DNA from: Bacillus sp. JCM 19058
Lineage (GTDB): Bacteria; Bacillota; Bacilli; Bacillales_H; Bacillaceae_D
Assembly (NCBI GenBank): GCA_001310555.1
Contig: BAXO01000126.1
Span: 1-12,291, forward strand
Reading direction: 5' to 3'
DNA length: 12,291 bases
Shown here: one piece after another, positions 1-7,173 of the stretch
Layout: each line of letters opens with the position of its first letter
Position numbering within the stretch: position 1 is the stretch's first letter
Translations under genes and position numbers: made by a program
Notes under the pieces: generated by a model
Databases searched by the model: none
Told to the model about the DNA's origin: nothing
What the model saw: the letters and a program-made list of their open reading frames with translations, nothing else

Positions 1-78
1 GGGGCTCGTGAAGCCGTGCAGCTCCCTTCGCTCGATAATCTGAACAATAATTGGTTTCTTAAGGCGTTAAAGCTTTGA
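1..78 (+). CDS. C-terminal tail of an unidentified protein (5' end outside window)
   Basis: Frame 1 is open from the first base to a TGA at 76-78, giving 25 residues that begin GAREAVQLPSL and end FLKALKL. The other two plus frames close early. The stop lies 34 bases before the start of the next gene on the same strand, so the two may be co-transcribed. The fragment is too short to name a family; the EAVQLP stretch would suit the end of a Gfo/Idh-type oxidoreductase, but that is only a guess. Confidence 0.45.
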   Translation, partial: GAREAVQLPSLDNLNNNWFLKALKL

Positions 79-112
79 CTAAACCGAATGACTTGAGAAG
101 GGAGGGCAATTG

Positions 113-310
113 ATGGCAAAAAAAAATGATGTCAAAGGTGGTAACCTTCCTGACAATCTAGCTAAACCTACCAGACGGGCACTTGAAGGAGCTGGATATA
201 CAAGACTCGAGCAACTCTCCAAGGTTAGCGAGACTGAAATTTTGAAGCTACACGGAATGGGGCCAAAAGCTATGGAGCAAATTCGTCGCGCTCTTCGCGA
301 AAATGAGTGA
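113..310 (+). CDS. Small helix-hairpin-helix protein (RNA polymerase alpha-CTD-like)
   Basis: This is a 65-residue protein. Residues about 13-62 match the helix-hairpin-helix fold of the RNA polymerase alpha C-terminal domain: LAKPTRRALEGAGYTRLEQL, then SETEILKLHGMGPKAMEQI, where HGMGPKA is the hairpin. Such domains contact the DNA minor groove or other proteins; the role of the stand-alone Bacillus versions is not established to my knowledge. The ATG at 113 is preferred over the in-frame TTG at 110 because the strong site AGAAGGGAGGG (96-106) is better spaced from it. The N-terminus contains a run of nine A (118-126) that is in frame, so unlike many runs in this window it needs no correction. 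It may follow the partial gene at 1-78 in one transcript and is closed by the terminator at 503-532. Confidence 0.82.
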   Translation: MAKKNDVKGGNLPDNLAKPTRRALEGAGYTRLEQLSKVSETEILKLHGMGPKAMEQIRRALRENE

Positions 311-404
311 TCGTTTGCCAAAGATAATTGAATACAGCGAGGAAACCGGTTTGGCGTTTACTTTACTAAATGAATGGGATATTCTTTCGTTCGATATCGT
401 ATAA
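303..404 (+). CDS. Possible 33-residue micro-ORF overlapping the helix-hairpin-helix gene
   Basis: An ATG at 303 inside the last codons of the preceding gene opens a frame that ends with TAA at 402-404. The overlap of 8 bases is typical of translationally coupled genes. The predicted peptide (starts MSDRLPKIIEYSEETG, ends LSFDIV) is acidic and has no recognisable domain. There is no separate ribosome binding site beyond what coupling would supply. It could equally be chance or the remnant of a longer gene. Confidence 0.25.
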   Translation: MSDRLPKIIEYSEETGLAFTLLNEWDILSFDIV

Positions 405-502
405 GGCAAACGAGCAACGGTATTGGTAGCATCTATCGGCTCAAAGGAAAGCATTCGATTATTTCTAGCCTTTTGTTGCACGTCTGCTATACTGGTCCTA
501 AT

Positions 503-532
503 AAAAAGCAGACCTAGCTTAGTCTGCTTTTT
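503..532. terminator. Bidirectional intrinsic terminator between convergent genes
   Basis: An 11-bp perfect stem, AAAAAGCAGAC (503-513) pairing with GTCTGCTTTTT (522-532), encloses an 8-base loop. Each arm carries its own A or T run, so it can end transcripts from the helix-hairpin-helix gene on the plus strand and from the dioxygenase gene on the minus strand, whose stop codon is 24 bases away. Confidence 0.88.
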
Positions 533-555
533 ATTTAGCAAGTTGACCGATAGTC

Positions 556-1455
556 TTAGACATTCCATGTTTTACGAGCTTCTTCTACGGAGACTAGTGG
601 CTTGTCGACGCCCCAGGCATAATGCCCCCTCGGTTTCTCTCCGACCCAGCGTTCGTCAACTGGTTCTGCTTTAAGCTGATAACGTGTATCGGCGCTGATG
701 CGATAGCGGTTGGTTTGATTATCAAGGGAAGCATGCATTGTAAACATACCGAAAATTATTATATCTCCATACGAAATTCTGTAGTTGCCCACCGTCCTCC
801 AAATTTATCTGCCATTTCGTAGGGATCATTTGAGAACCAGCCGGTTGCGACGTGATCCTTGTCGACATCCATTTGGCCATATGTCTCACGGATTTTGTTA
901 AAATTCTGTGATCCTAAACAGATCGCAAGTGTCCCCTGTTCATACGAAATATCACCAAGTGGTGTCCACATCGTATATAAGTTGTGAGTTCCACGCCCCA
1001 TATATACAATGTCATAATGTGCCCCAGTGTTTTCACCTTTTGCAACAACGCGCGGCCATTTAACGTCATATGTCATTGATTCACCACCGAGAAATCGAGT
1101 GAAAAAAAGTCATTACTTCCTCATTACTGACAAGCTGATAAAACGGTTTTAAATCATTGTCATCATCGTTTACAGCTCCTTGAAAGCTGATACCTTTATT
1201 TCCTCCCCTAATGATTGCCTCTTTTAAAGGATAGCGACGTTCGATTTTCCCTCGCTTGTCAATTTTTCTAATTATCCCCATTCTGGCCTCTAATACTTCA
1301 CTTCGGTTGTGAAAATCACGAATCAGCAAGTAGCCATCCTCTTGCATGCGCTGACGCAAAGCTTTGGTATTTTCTAAAATATCGTTGGAATCACGAAGCT
1401 CGGTTAAATATTTAGACCCCATTTTTAGCTCTTTTCTACCCATAAGCATCTTCAA
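556..1455 (-). CDS. Phytanoyl-CoA dioxygenase (PhyH) family protein, interrupted by two frameshifts
   Basis: Joined across three frames, this encodes about 299 residues, a usual length for the family of non-haem Fe(II)/2-oxoglutarate dioxygenases, which hydroxylate a carbon next to or near a carboxyl or similar group. The metal triad is intact: His146 and Asp148 in the TGAHYD motif and His241 in FTMHASLDN. Arg252 in TNRYRIS is the likely 2-oxoglutarate anchor. The first break is cured by removing one base from the A7 run at 1102-1108, giving FFTRFLGGES. The second needs one more C at 767-768, giving EFRMGDIIIFGMF. The TTG at 1455 is chosen as start because AAGGAGG (1470-1464) lies 8 bases upstream; ATG at 1449 is an alternative. 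It lies downstream of the AraC gene on the same strand, so it may be its target. The substrate cannot be read from the sequence; small-molecule or natural-product substrates are as likely as acyl-CoA. Confidence 0.85.
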
Positions 1456-1537
1456 ATTGAAAACCTCCTTCAATGGCTTGTTATATTACCGATTACATCT
1501 TACAGCATTCGTTGCCGTAAATATTTAGTAAAAACGA

Positions 1538-1601
1538 TTTACATTTTAACCAAATCGATAACTTTTTTTCAGGCTTCGCCTTTGAGAACGGTTTTACATT
1601 T
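1538..1601 (-). promoter_or_regulatory. Candidate regulator sites upstream of the dioxygenase gene
   Basis: The 187-base gap between the AraC gene and the dioxygenase gene holds two exact copies of TTTACATTT (1538-1546 and 1593-1601), spaced 55 bases, close to five helical turns. The inner copy sits in an imperfect palindrome, CGATTT and AAATCG about 11 bases apart. Such spaced direct repeats suit AraC-type proteins, but the gap is AT-rich and the match could be chance. A short AGGC-TTC-GCCT hairpin near 1571-1581 has no U tract and is not a terminator. Confidence 0.22.
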
Positions 1602-1642
1602 ACTGAAAATCACAAGCTAAAATGTTACCTATCGTTACGAGA

Positions 1643-2418
1643 TTATGCTTTACCTTGTTGCCCGTTCCGCCATTCTGATGGTGATACTCCTTGTCTATTT
1701 CGGAACCATCTACTAAAAGAGTGAACGGTTTGAAAGCCTATTTGCTCCGCGATAAACTGGATAGGATGATTAGAAGATCTTAGCAGCCAATTGGCTTCGG
1801 TAAGTTTTGACTTTTGCTGAAATTGCTTAGGGGACATGCCGTAAACTTCATGAAATTTTTTACGGAAAGCAGATTCCGACAATCCTGCCATTCGTGCTAG
1901 CTTCTGTATCGTTACAGCACTTTTTAAGTTGGATTGAAGGTATTCGCCTGTTTTATTAATAGATGCCGTCTTCTGAATCGACTTTTTATATTGCTTTAGT
2001 AATTGAAGGATGAGCAAAATCCATGTCGCAATCGCAGGATCGTCATAATTGACAATCCGAGAAGCAAAACGGAGCCAAAGATAAAAAAACGATTCGTAGT
2101 CTTGTAAGTCAACACAGTTTAAGCGAACTATTTGAGGATGATTCTTTTGGCTAAACAATGTAATGTATCGGTTAATTTGTTCATTAAGGATAGGAAACTG
2201 CAAAACTCCAAAACGAATAGATGATCGGGAAACAAACCGATGCGACACATTAGCCGGAACAAACAAAACATGACCGGTATCAATTTTTAACTTAGTCTCA
2301 CCATAATGAAATTCTCCTTGACCATGGAAAACAACCGAAACCTCAACAGTTTCATGGTCGTGATACCCCATGTCCCAATTGGCAGGGTGTTCAGGACTAC
2401 CGGTTTTATCTCCATCAT
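1643..2418 (-). CDS. AraC-family transcriptional regulator with N-terminal cupin
   Basis: The protein has an N-terminal cupin-like sensor (GYHDHETVEVSVVFHGQGE, then a GHVLFVPANVSHRF strand with the usual paired histidines) and two C-terminal AraC/XylS helix-turn-helix motifs. The first is TIQKLARMAGLSESAFRKKF, followed by YGMSPKQFQQ; the second is IQFIAEQIGFQTVHSFSRWF, followed by GVSPSEWR. The continuous frame begins only at ATG 2371, which has no ribosome binding site. A proper site, AGAGGTGA (2428-2421), precedes ATG-ATG at 2418-2413 in another frame, which encodes MMEIKPVVLN and then needs one added base to run into HPANWDMGYHDHE. I therefore place the start at 2418 with a probable single-base loss between about 2366 and 2395. 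The A7 run at 2083-2089 is in frame. It is probably an activator of the dioxygenase downstream, or less likely of the kinase operon upstream. Confidence 0.85.
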
Positions 2419-2461
2419 GTTCACCTCTTTATGCTAAGCTCATGGATAATATAGTTTTGGT

Positions 2462-2483
2462 AAAAAGCTACTAAAGCTCTTTT
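2462..2483 (-). terminator. Weak candidate terminator after the kinase gene
   Basis: On the minus strand an imperfect hairpin (AAAAG-AGCT, 5-base loop, AGCTTTTT) lies about 100 bases after the kinase stop and 44 bases before the AraC start. The stem is short and AT-rich with a bulged G, so it is weak. The rest of 2419-2583 is AT-rich and shows no gene; it must hold the promoter of the AraC gene, but I see no clear consensus pair. Confidence 0.3.
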
Positions 2484-2583
2484 ATAATGAAACGATGATA
2501 TTGCGAATTGGTATCAATAATCAATGGTAATCCTTTATTATACTTCTACTTCATAAGTATTAATTTACAGTTTTTTTATCAAA

Positions 2584-4015
2584 TTACGCGAAAAATTGAG
2601 CAGATTGCTTTAAAAACTTATCCGTATACGTCTGTAAATGCTTATATAGCTGCGCATTAATGTCGTTGTAAATGACGTGATTGTCTGTCGATGGATGAAA
2701 ACGGTCTTTGATCCGTACCATATGCATGATTGCTTGATGGTAGCTATCATACTCCTTAAGCGCTACGGCGACGCAAATAGCTGAACCAAGGCTCGCAGCT
2801 CCAGTGACTTCATTTCTGTTTACAGGCAATCCAAATACATCTGCAAACACTTGAAGCATTAACCTGCTGTTTGAACCACCACCAGTAAGAATCAGATTCT
2901 CGATTGAGCTGTCCAATTCCGTACACATGGAATCGACATGATTTTTCATAGTCATGGCAATTCCTTCAATAATTGAACGAAAAATATGCGCTTGTCCATG
3001 GCGACCATCAAAGCCAATCATCATGCCTTTTCGAAACGGAGCGTCCTCTGGAGCCAGCCAATCAAGGACCGTCATCAATCCTTCACTGCCTACAGGAATT
3101 TCTGAGGCAATTTGATTTAAGTAATCCTCTGGACACACACCTTGCTCAGCTGCTTTAGATAGTAGTTCTTCGCCAAGAAGGCTTTTAAACCAACTAATCG
3201 TCCACATTCCACGACGGATCCCATTACTCTCATGCAAATACAAATTTGGCATTGATGCAAAGTTTGTCCAAAAATTGACGGCGTTCTTTCGGTTGTTTCG
3301 GCTATGTACCATGCCAGCGATATACGTCCCTAGAGAAACGATAACGGTTTTCGGCGAAAGCGCTCCCGCCCCAAGCGCCTCAACTGCCTTATCATTGGAG
3401 GTTGCAATCACTGGCAAACCAGCAGGAATGGATGTTTTTCGCTCAGCTTGCTTATTTACATAACCTAATACGTCACTGGGCAGCTTCAAATCAAATAACA
3501 TTTCTCTCGGAATCTTATAATCATCCGATTCTAGCTCCTCGTTCCATTGCCACGTATCCGTATTGATCGGCCACTTGCCTTGGTAATTTCCGGCTGCATC
3601 CGAAAACTGACCTGTTAACCGATGCGCTAAATAACCTGAAGTTGTGGTAACATAGCCCACTTCTGGATCCGTGTGTACGTATGGCTTGGATACCCGCTCA
3701 TCCATCCAGCTCATTACCGGCTGTGCAAGCGATCCATCCGCTTTTAACAGAACGCGGCAAAAGCGGATCGTACACAGTCCAACGCCGATAATTTGTTCAA
3801 CCTTTCCTTGAAAATGCTCGAAAGCTATCCTGCTCGCTGCCGCAAGGCTGTCCCATAAATCATCATCAGGATGCTCGACGATACCTGGTCGCGGCATGTG
3901 CATCGGTCGTAACTCTTTTTTTTCCCTCACATACCATGTTCCCTTGCAAGTCATAAATGACTACCTTTGAGCTTTGTGAACCGACATCTATACCAATGAT
4001 GTACTTTCTCTCCAT
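2584..4015 (-). CDS. FGGY-family carbohydrate kinase, one frameshift near the N-terminus
   Basis: After joining, this is 476 residues, the normal size for FGGY kinases, which transfer phosphate from ATP to a sugar, polyol or related compound. Domain I begins with the phosphate-binding loop GIDVGSQSSK (residues 8-17). The sugar-domain motif WMDERV (about 103-108) and the catalytic Asp near residue 208 (TSNDKAVEALGAG) follow. The adenosine motif LTGGGSNSRLM lies in domain II. The start is ATG 4015, 5 bases after GGAGGGG (4027-4021). The break is at the T8 run 3916-3923; with seven bases the frame reads CEGKKELRPM. The gene is last in the transporter-dehydrogenase-kinase operon, 46 bases after the dehydrogenase. 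It resembles E. coli YgcE and Bacillus YoaC more than xylulokinase or glycerol kinase in its motifs, but this is from memory and the substrate is unknown. Confidence 0.88.
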
Positions 4016-4061
4016 GCTGTCCCCTCCAATAAAGTGAAACTTAAATCTAGTATCGTTTATG

Positions 4062-4839
4062 TTAGCGGACTAAATAGCCTCCGTCCACCGTTAAAATATG
4101 GCCGTTCACGTAATCGGATGCCTTGCTTGCCAAAAAAACCATTGTCCCCATCAGATCGGCTGTTTCTCCCCAACGATTTGCTGGGATATGGTCAAGGACG
4201 CGTTGGTTTGTAACCGGATTCCTCCTTGTTTCAAGCGTGATATCAGTTGCATAATATCCTGGCGCAATACCGTTTACTTGAATGTTATATTGTGCAAGCT
4301 CATCACAGTACGCTTTCGTCAGACCAGCAAGTCCGTGCTTAGAAGCTGCATATGCAGGCGACCATTGTCCGCCAAGAAACGAGAATAGAGAGCAAATGTT
4401 AATGATCTTTCCGCTTCTATTCGGAATCATCACTTTCGCAGCTTCATGGCTCAGCTCAAACGCCGCCGTTAAATTTAATTGTAGCATCGGATCCCATTTT
4501 TTTTCTGTCGAACTCAAGTACTTCGCCAAGCTTGCTAATACCAGCACTATTTACAACAATATCAACAGAATCGAACCGTTCCAAGCATGAATCGATAACT
4601 GCTTTTGGTGCACCCTCAGCCGTTATATCGACTTCCATAAACTCCATTTTGCTACCCGCTTCTGAGATTAATCTTTCCGTTGTTCCGTCATCAGTCGCGA
4701 TGCTTGGAATAAATAAGTCAGCCCCCGCTTTAGCTAGTGCAACAGCAAAGGCTCTACCAAGACCCGAATTGCCCCCAGTCACGATAGCCGTCTTGCCTTT
4801 TAATGAAAAAAAATCCATAGAAAAGTCTTGAATATTCAT
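4062..4839 (-). CDS. Short-chain dehydrogenase/reductase (KduD/YgcW-like), one frameshift
   Basis: The joined product is 258 residues, a classical SDR. The NAD(P)-binding loop TGGNSGLG is at residues 21-28, the NSAG motif at about 97-100, and the catalytic set Asn122, Ser150, Tyr163 and Lys167 (YAASK) is complete with the usual 13-residue Ser-Tyr spacing. VDGGYLVR ends the protein. It should oxidise a secondary alcohol of a sugar acid, polyol or related compound, or run in reverse. The break is in the T8 run 4497-4504; with seven bases the frame reads EFDRKKWDPMLQLNL. Two other long runs in the gene (A8 at 4806-4813 and A7 at 4132-4138) are in frame. It begins at ATG 4839 after a GGGGGAAG site, 34 bases downstream of the transporter gene, and 46 bases precede the kinase, so the three genes form one operon. 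Confidence 0.88.
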
Positions 4840-4873
4840 ACTTCTTCCCCCTGTTGTATGTAATTAGAATGAA

Positions 4874-6172
4874 TCATCCTGCTTTGCCTGTCTGTTGAAC
4901 AATACCAGAGCGCCCTTTAATATCCCGCAACAATAACAAGGCGAAGATCAGTCCCATTACAGTTGCCCCTAAACCGAGCAGCCACATGTTCCGATATGCT
5001 TCTTCAGCCGGGAGATGGTCTTGCCAGCTCCCAATTAATGGATAGACAAACACGTCAGGAATAAAACCAATTAACGATGCTACACCTACGGTTGTTCCAA
5101 ACGTTTTATTAGGTGTGCCAACTTCACCAATCGTCGCAAAATACAGTCCCCTCGCCACATAATTCAAAAAGGCAAGAAAAAGTAAAACAGCAATTATGAC
5201 ATACATAAAAGCATTTTGCGACGGTGTAGCAAGAATTGTCATGACACCGAGCGTTGTCAACAATAAGCTGACGATAATTACTTTCGTTGGCGATTTCAAT
5301 CTTGTTTTCGCAGTAATTAAGCCTCCGATAGGCCCACTAACTGTCCGCAAAACTTGATTACGGACCATACCAATAAACGTAGCCATTACGAGCGGCATTG
5401 CATAAATGTCGACTAAATAACTTATTGTATAACTTAATACAGCAAAGATCGTGTACACGCCCATAATAATAAAGCTGCAATACCAGGTTGTCCTCACTTT
5501 GAGCACGTGCGCAATATCCTTCATCGTGGTTTTTTTCTTTTCCGACACGATTGCCATCGGCTTCCATAGTTTCCGCCTCACTGTTCGGCACAAAGATCCA
5601 ACAAAGGATGCTAAACAATATGTAGACAATCCCATAGGTAATAATTACTGCCCGAAGACTATCGGCATTTGCCTCAGCTCCAAAACGATTAAAAATCCAC
5701 AACGTCGCAAACGCTGTTAGTAATGCCCCTAGTCCTCGCATTCCCTCTGAAAACCCGAGCAGGCTCCCTTGTTCTTCCTTCGTTCCCAGTATCGATATCG
5801 CTTTCACAGTAGCGGACCACATAAATAATACAGTTGTAATCGCTAACAGAAATTGGATAATGAGCATGACCCAGAAGGGCGGATATAATGCCATAACAAA
5901 TGCTAGAAGTCCTGTAAAAAAACATCGAAAATGAGATTAATTTTTTTATGCGAGAGCTTGTCCGCAATCATTCCGCTCGGCGCATACATCACCATCGCTG
6001 TCGCTCCATACGCACTCATAATCATGCCTACTTGTGTCGCGCTTAAGCCCATTGATAATTCCATCGGAACTTGATAATTGTACTTCAGATAAGGTAATTC
6101 GAAGCTCATTCCTCCTGCCATACCGATAATCGCAACAATTACCCAACGGTTTACCTTTGCTTTATTTCTCAA
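4874..6172 (-). CDS. MFS transporter (YihN/YqcE-like), three single-base frameshifts
   Basis: When joined, this encodes about 431 residues with twelve hydrophobic segments, as expected for a major facilitator permease in the cytoplasmic membrane. The loop 2-3 signature appears as SGMIADKLSHKK. It is probably a proton symporter for the organic substrate of the pathway. The start is TTG 6172, 5 bases after GGAGGT (6183-6178). Removing one base from the T7 run 5941-5947 and one from the A7 run 5916-5922 turns the join into KKLISFSMFFTGLLAFVM, an uncharged membrane helix. Removing one from T7 at 5530-5536 joins GKEK to TTMKDIAHVLK in the central cytoplasmic loop. It is the first gene after the leader and terminator at 6247-6304, so its expression should depend on antitermination. 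Confidence 0.85.
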
Positions 6173-6246
6173 AATTTACCTCCCTATCCTTATAATATTT
6201 TTCAATATATTTACATAAAAACCATTATAAACCTCTTAAAAAGCGC

Positions 6247-6282
6247 AAAAAAAAGCGAACGCCAAAAAATGGGTTCGCTTTT
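6247..6282 (-). terminator. Leader terminator of the transporter-dehydrogenase-kinase operon
   Basis: Read on the minus strand, AAAAGCGAAC pairs with GTTCGCTTTT (original-strand 6273-6282 and 6251-6260). The stem is extended by CCA/TGG around a T5 loop, with one bulged C on the 3' side. The hairpin runs into eight U. It sits about 22 bases downstream of the predicted transcription start and 75 bases before the transporter start codon, so it would stop most transcripts unless overcome. Its 5' arm is part of the box conserved with the plus-strand leader at 7051-7078. Confidence 0.85.
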
Positions 6283-6304
6283 CTCTGGACTCTAGCAAAA
6301 CTTG
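6275..6304 (-). promoter_or_regulatory. Conserved RNA leader box, likely antiterminator target (copy 1)
   Basis: Minus-strand order is CAAGTT, two extra T, GCTAGAG, TC, C, A, then GAGAAAAGCGA. The same order occurs at 7051-7078 in front of the FAD oxidase gene. The last part is the 5' arm of the terminator hairpin, so a protein or alternative pairing that occupies the box would prevent the terminator from forming. The neighbouring GlpP-family gene is the obvious candidate for the RNA-binding protein. The conservation is seen directly; the binding is inference. Confidence 0.7.
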
Positions 6305-6310
6305 AAACCG

Positions 6311-6339
6311 ATTATATAGCTGGTCGGACAAATTGTCAA
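6311..6339 (-). promoter_or_regulatory. Sigma-A promoter of the transporter operon
   Basis: Both boxes match the consensus fully on the minus strand: TTGACA (6339-6334), 17 bases, TATAAT (6316-6311). The expected start is near 6304, which places the conserved leader box at the very 5' end of the RNA. A promoter this strong followed by a terminator is the classic arrangement for control by attenuation. Confidence 0.88.
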
Positions 6340-6355
6340 TGCTATTTTATTGACA
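6334..6355. promoter_or_regulatory. Inverted repeat overlapping the -35 box, possible operator
   Basis: TGTCAAT (6334-6340) and ATTGACA (6349-6355) form a perfect 7-bp inverted repeat with 8 bases between. One arm contains the -35 hexamer of the operon promoter. A dimeric repressor bound here would block RNA polymerase. No regulator other than the antiterminator and the AraC protein is encoded nearby, so the binding protein, if any, is unknown. Confidence 0.4.
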
Positions 6356-6359
6356 CATG

Positions 6360-6930
6360 TTAAATATTGTCCCAAACATCCGGACTCGTAGACGAAATGG
6401 CAATTGCGCCTGCTTTCAGCGCTGTCACAACATCTTCCTTGTCACAGACAAGCCCTGTGGCAATAACGGGTACATCAACCTTTTCCTTCACCCACCCCAG
6501 TACTTTGGGCATGCCGCCGGGCAGCATTTCGACCACGTCTGGTTTTGATGCGACAAATTGCTTTGATAGATTATGAAAGGATATGGAATCAATCAAAAAG
6601 AACCGGTGGATCGTATAGAGTCCTCTCGCATTTGCTGCACGAATGATTGGCGCTTTTGAACTAATAATGCCATCTGCTTCAGTCGTTTGTTTAATAAAAT
6701 CAACGACCACTTCTTTATTGGATGTACCATCGACAAGGTCTATATTAACAAAAGCGTACTTCCCCGCTTTCTTAACCTGCTTTACAATGCTTGCAATATT
6801 AATTAAGTTCCCATAAAGAATAAATACAACATTACAGCTCGAAGTCAAAACAAGCTCAAGCCCTTTGTCGTCTTTTATGCCTGCTATGATCGGATTCTCA
6901 TCAAAGATATTATAAATCTCTTTTTTTCAA
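6360..6930 (-). CDS. GlpP-family transcription antiterminator, frameshift at codon 3
   Basis: The joined product is 189 residues, close to GlpP of Bacillus subtilis. That protein binds glycerol 3-phosphate and lets transcription pass terminators in the glp leaders. The family shows as a TIM-barrel-like chain: FVNIDLVDG, GIISSKAPIIRAANARGL, RFFLIDSIS, SKPDVVEMLPGGMPKV, VPVIATGLV and GAIAISSTSPDVWD. The start is TTG 6930, 6 bases after AAGGG. Removing one base from T7 at 6921-6927 gives the frame LKKEIYNIFDENPIIAG; as written, the frame from the TTG stops after a few codons. The sequence differs from true GlpP in several stretches and the gene lies beside non-glp enzymes, so it is more like E. 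coli YgcP: same mechanism, probably a different phosphorylated ligand. Likely targets are the two leader boxes flanking it. I see no good promoter of its own. Confidence 0.87.
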
Positions 6931-7016
6931 CGCAAACCCTTCTTTCTTTCGCTTTTGTCTTAGGGTAGCTCATTCTCATTTCATTGTAAATCAAAAAAAT
7001 ATTAACTATTTTTTAT

Positions 7017-7045
7017 TTGACTTTTTATTTCTCCATACTTATACT
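7017..7045 (+). promoter_or_regulatory. Sigma-A promoter of the FAD oxidase gene
   Basis: TTGACT (7017-7022), a 17-base spacer and TATACT (7040-7045) differ from consensus by one base in each box. The transcript should start near 7051, right at the conserved leader box. The promoter points away from the antiterminator gene. Confidence 0.82.
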
Positions 7046-7050
7046 GTAGT

Positions 7051-7078
7051 CAAGTTGCTAGAGAACTGAGAAAAGCGA
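7051..7078 (+). promoter_or_regulatory. Conserved RNA leader box, likely antiterminator target (copy 2)
   Basis: The order is CAAGTT, GCTAGAG, AA, C, T, then GAGAAAAGCGA. Apart from two extra T and the three variable positions, it is the same as copy 1 at 6275-6304 on the other strand. The distance from the -10 box to GCTAGAG is 11 bases here and 14 in copy 1. It overlaps the 5' arm of the following terminator in the same way. Confidence 0.7.
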
Positions 7079-7105
7079 CTCCTTACTAGGAGTGCGCTTT
7101 TTTTT
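7071..7105 (+). terminator. Leader terminator of the FAD oxidase gene
   Basis: AAAAGCG-ACTCC (7071-7082) pairs with GGAGT, a bulged G, and CGCTTTT (7089-7101) around the loop TTACTA; eight U end the element. Like the minus-strand leader terminator it has a single bulge on its 3' arm. It lies 69 bases before the start codon, and no other gene precedes it on this strand that it could serve as a plain 3' terminator. Confidence 0.85.
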
Positions 7106-7173
7106 GGTTTAACTAACTATGTTAACCATTTTTTTGAAGCTGGCTTCACAATTTTGAAAGGGGATAGATCTTC

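Noticed and set aside
79..321. 80-codon minus-strand open frame over the helix-hairpin-helix gene
   Set aside because: It is antisense to a gene with a clear domain and ribosome binding site and shows no protein-like motif.
423..674. 83-codon plus-strand open frame
   Set aside because: It crosses the bidirectional terminator and runs antisense into the dioxygenase gene; no ribosome binding site.
1571..1581. Short GC hairpin between the AraC and dioxygenase genes as a terminator
   Set aside because: Only four base pairs and no U tract on either strand.
5903..5947. Repair of the transporter frame by adding one T at 5916-5922 (giving a join through NLIFDVFFTG)
   Set aside because: It places a charged residue in a membrane helix; removing one base from each of the two runs gives an uncharged helix and fits the pattern of the other breaks.
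6360..6930. Calling the antiterminator glpP itself
   Set aside because: No glpF, glpK or glpD lies nearby and several family segments differ; the leaders next to it belong to another gene set.
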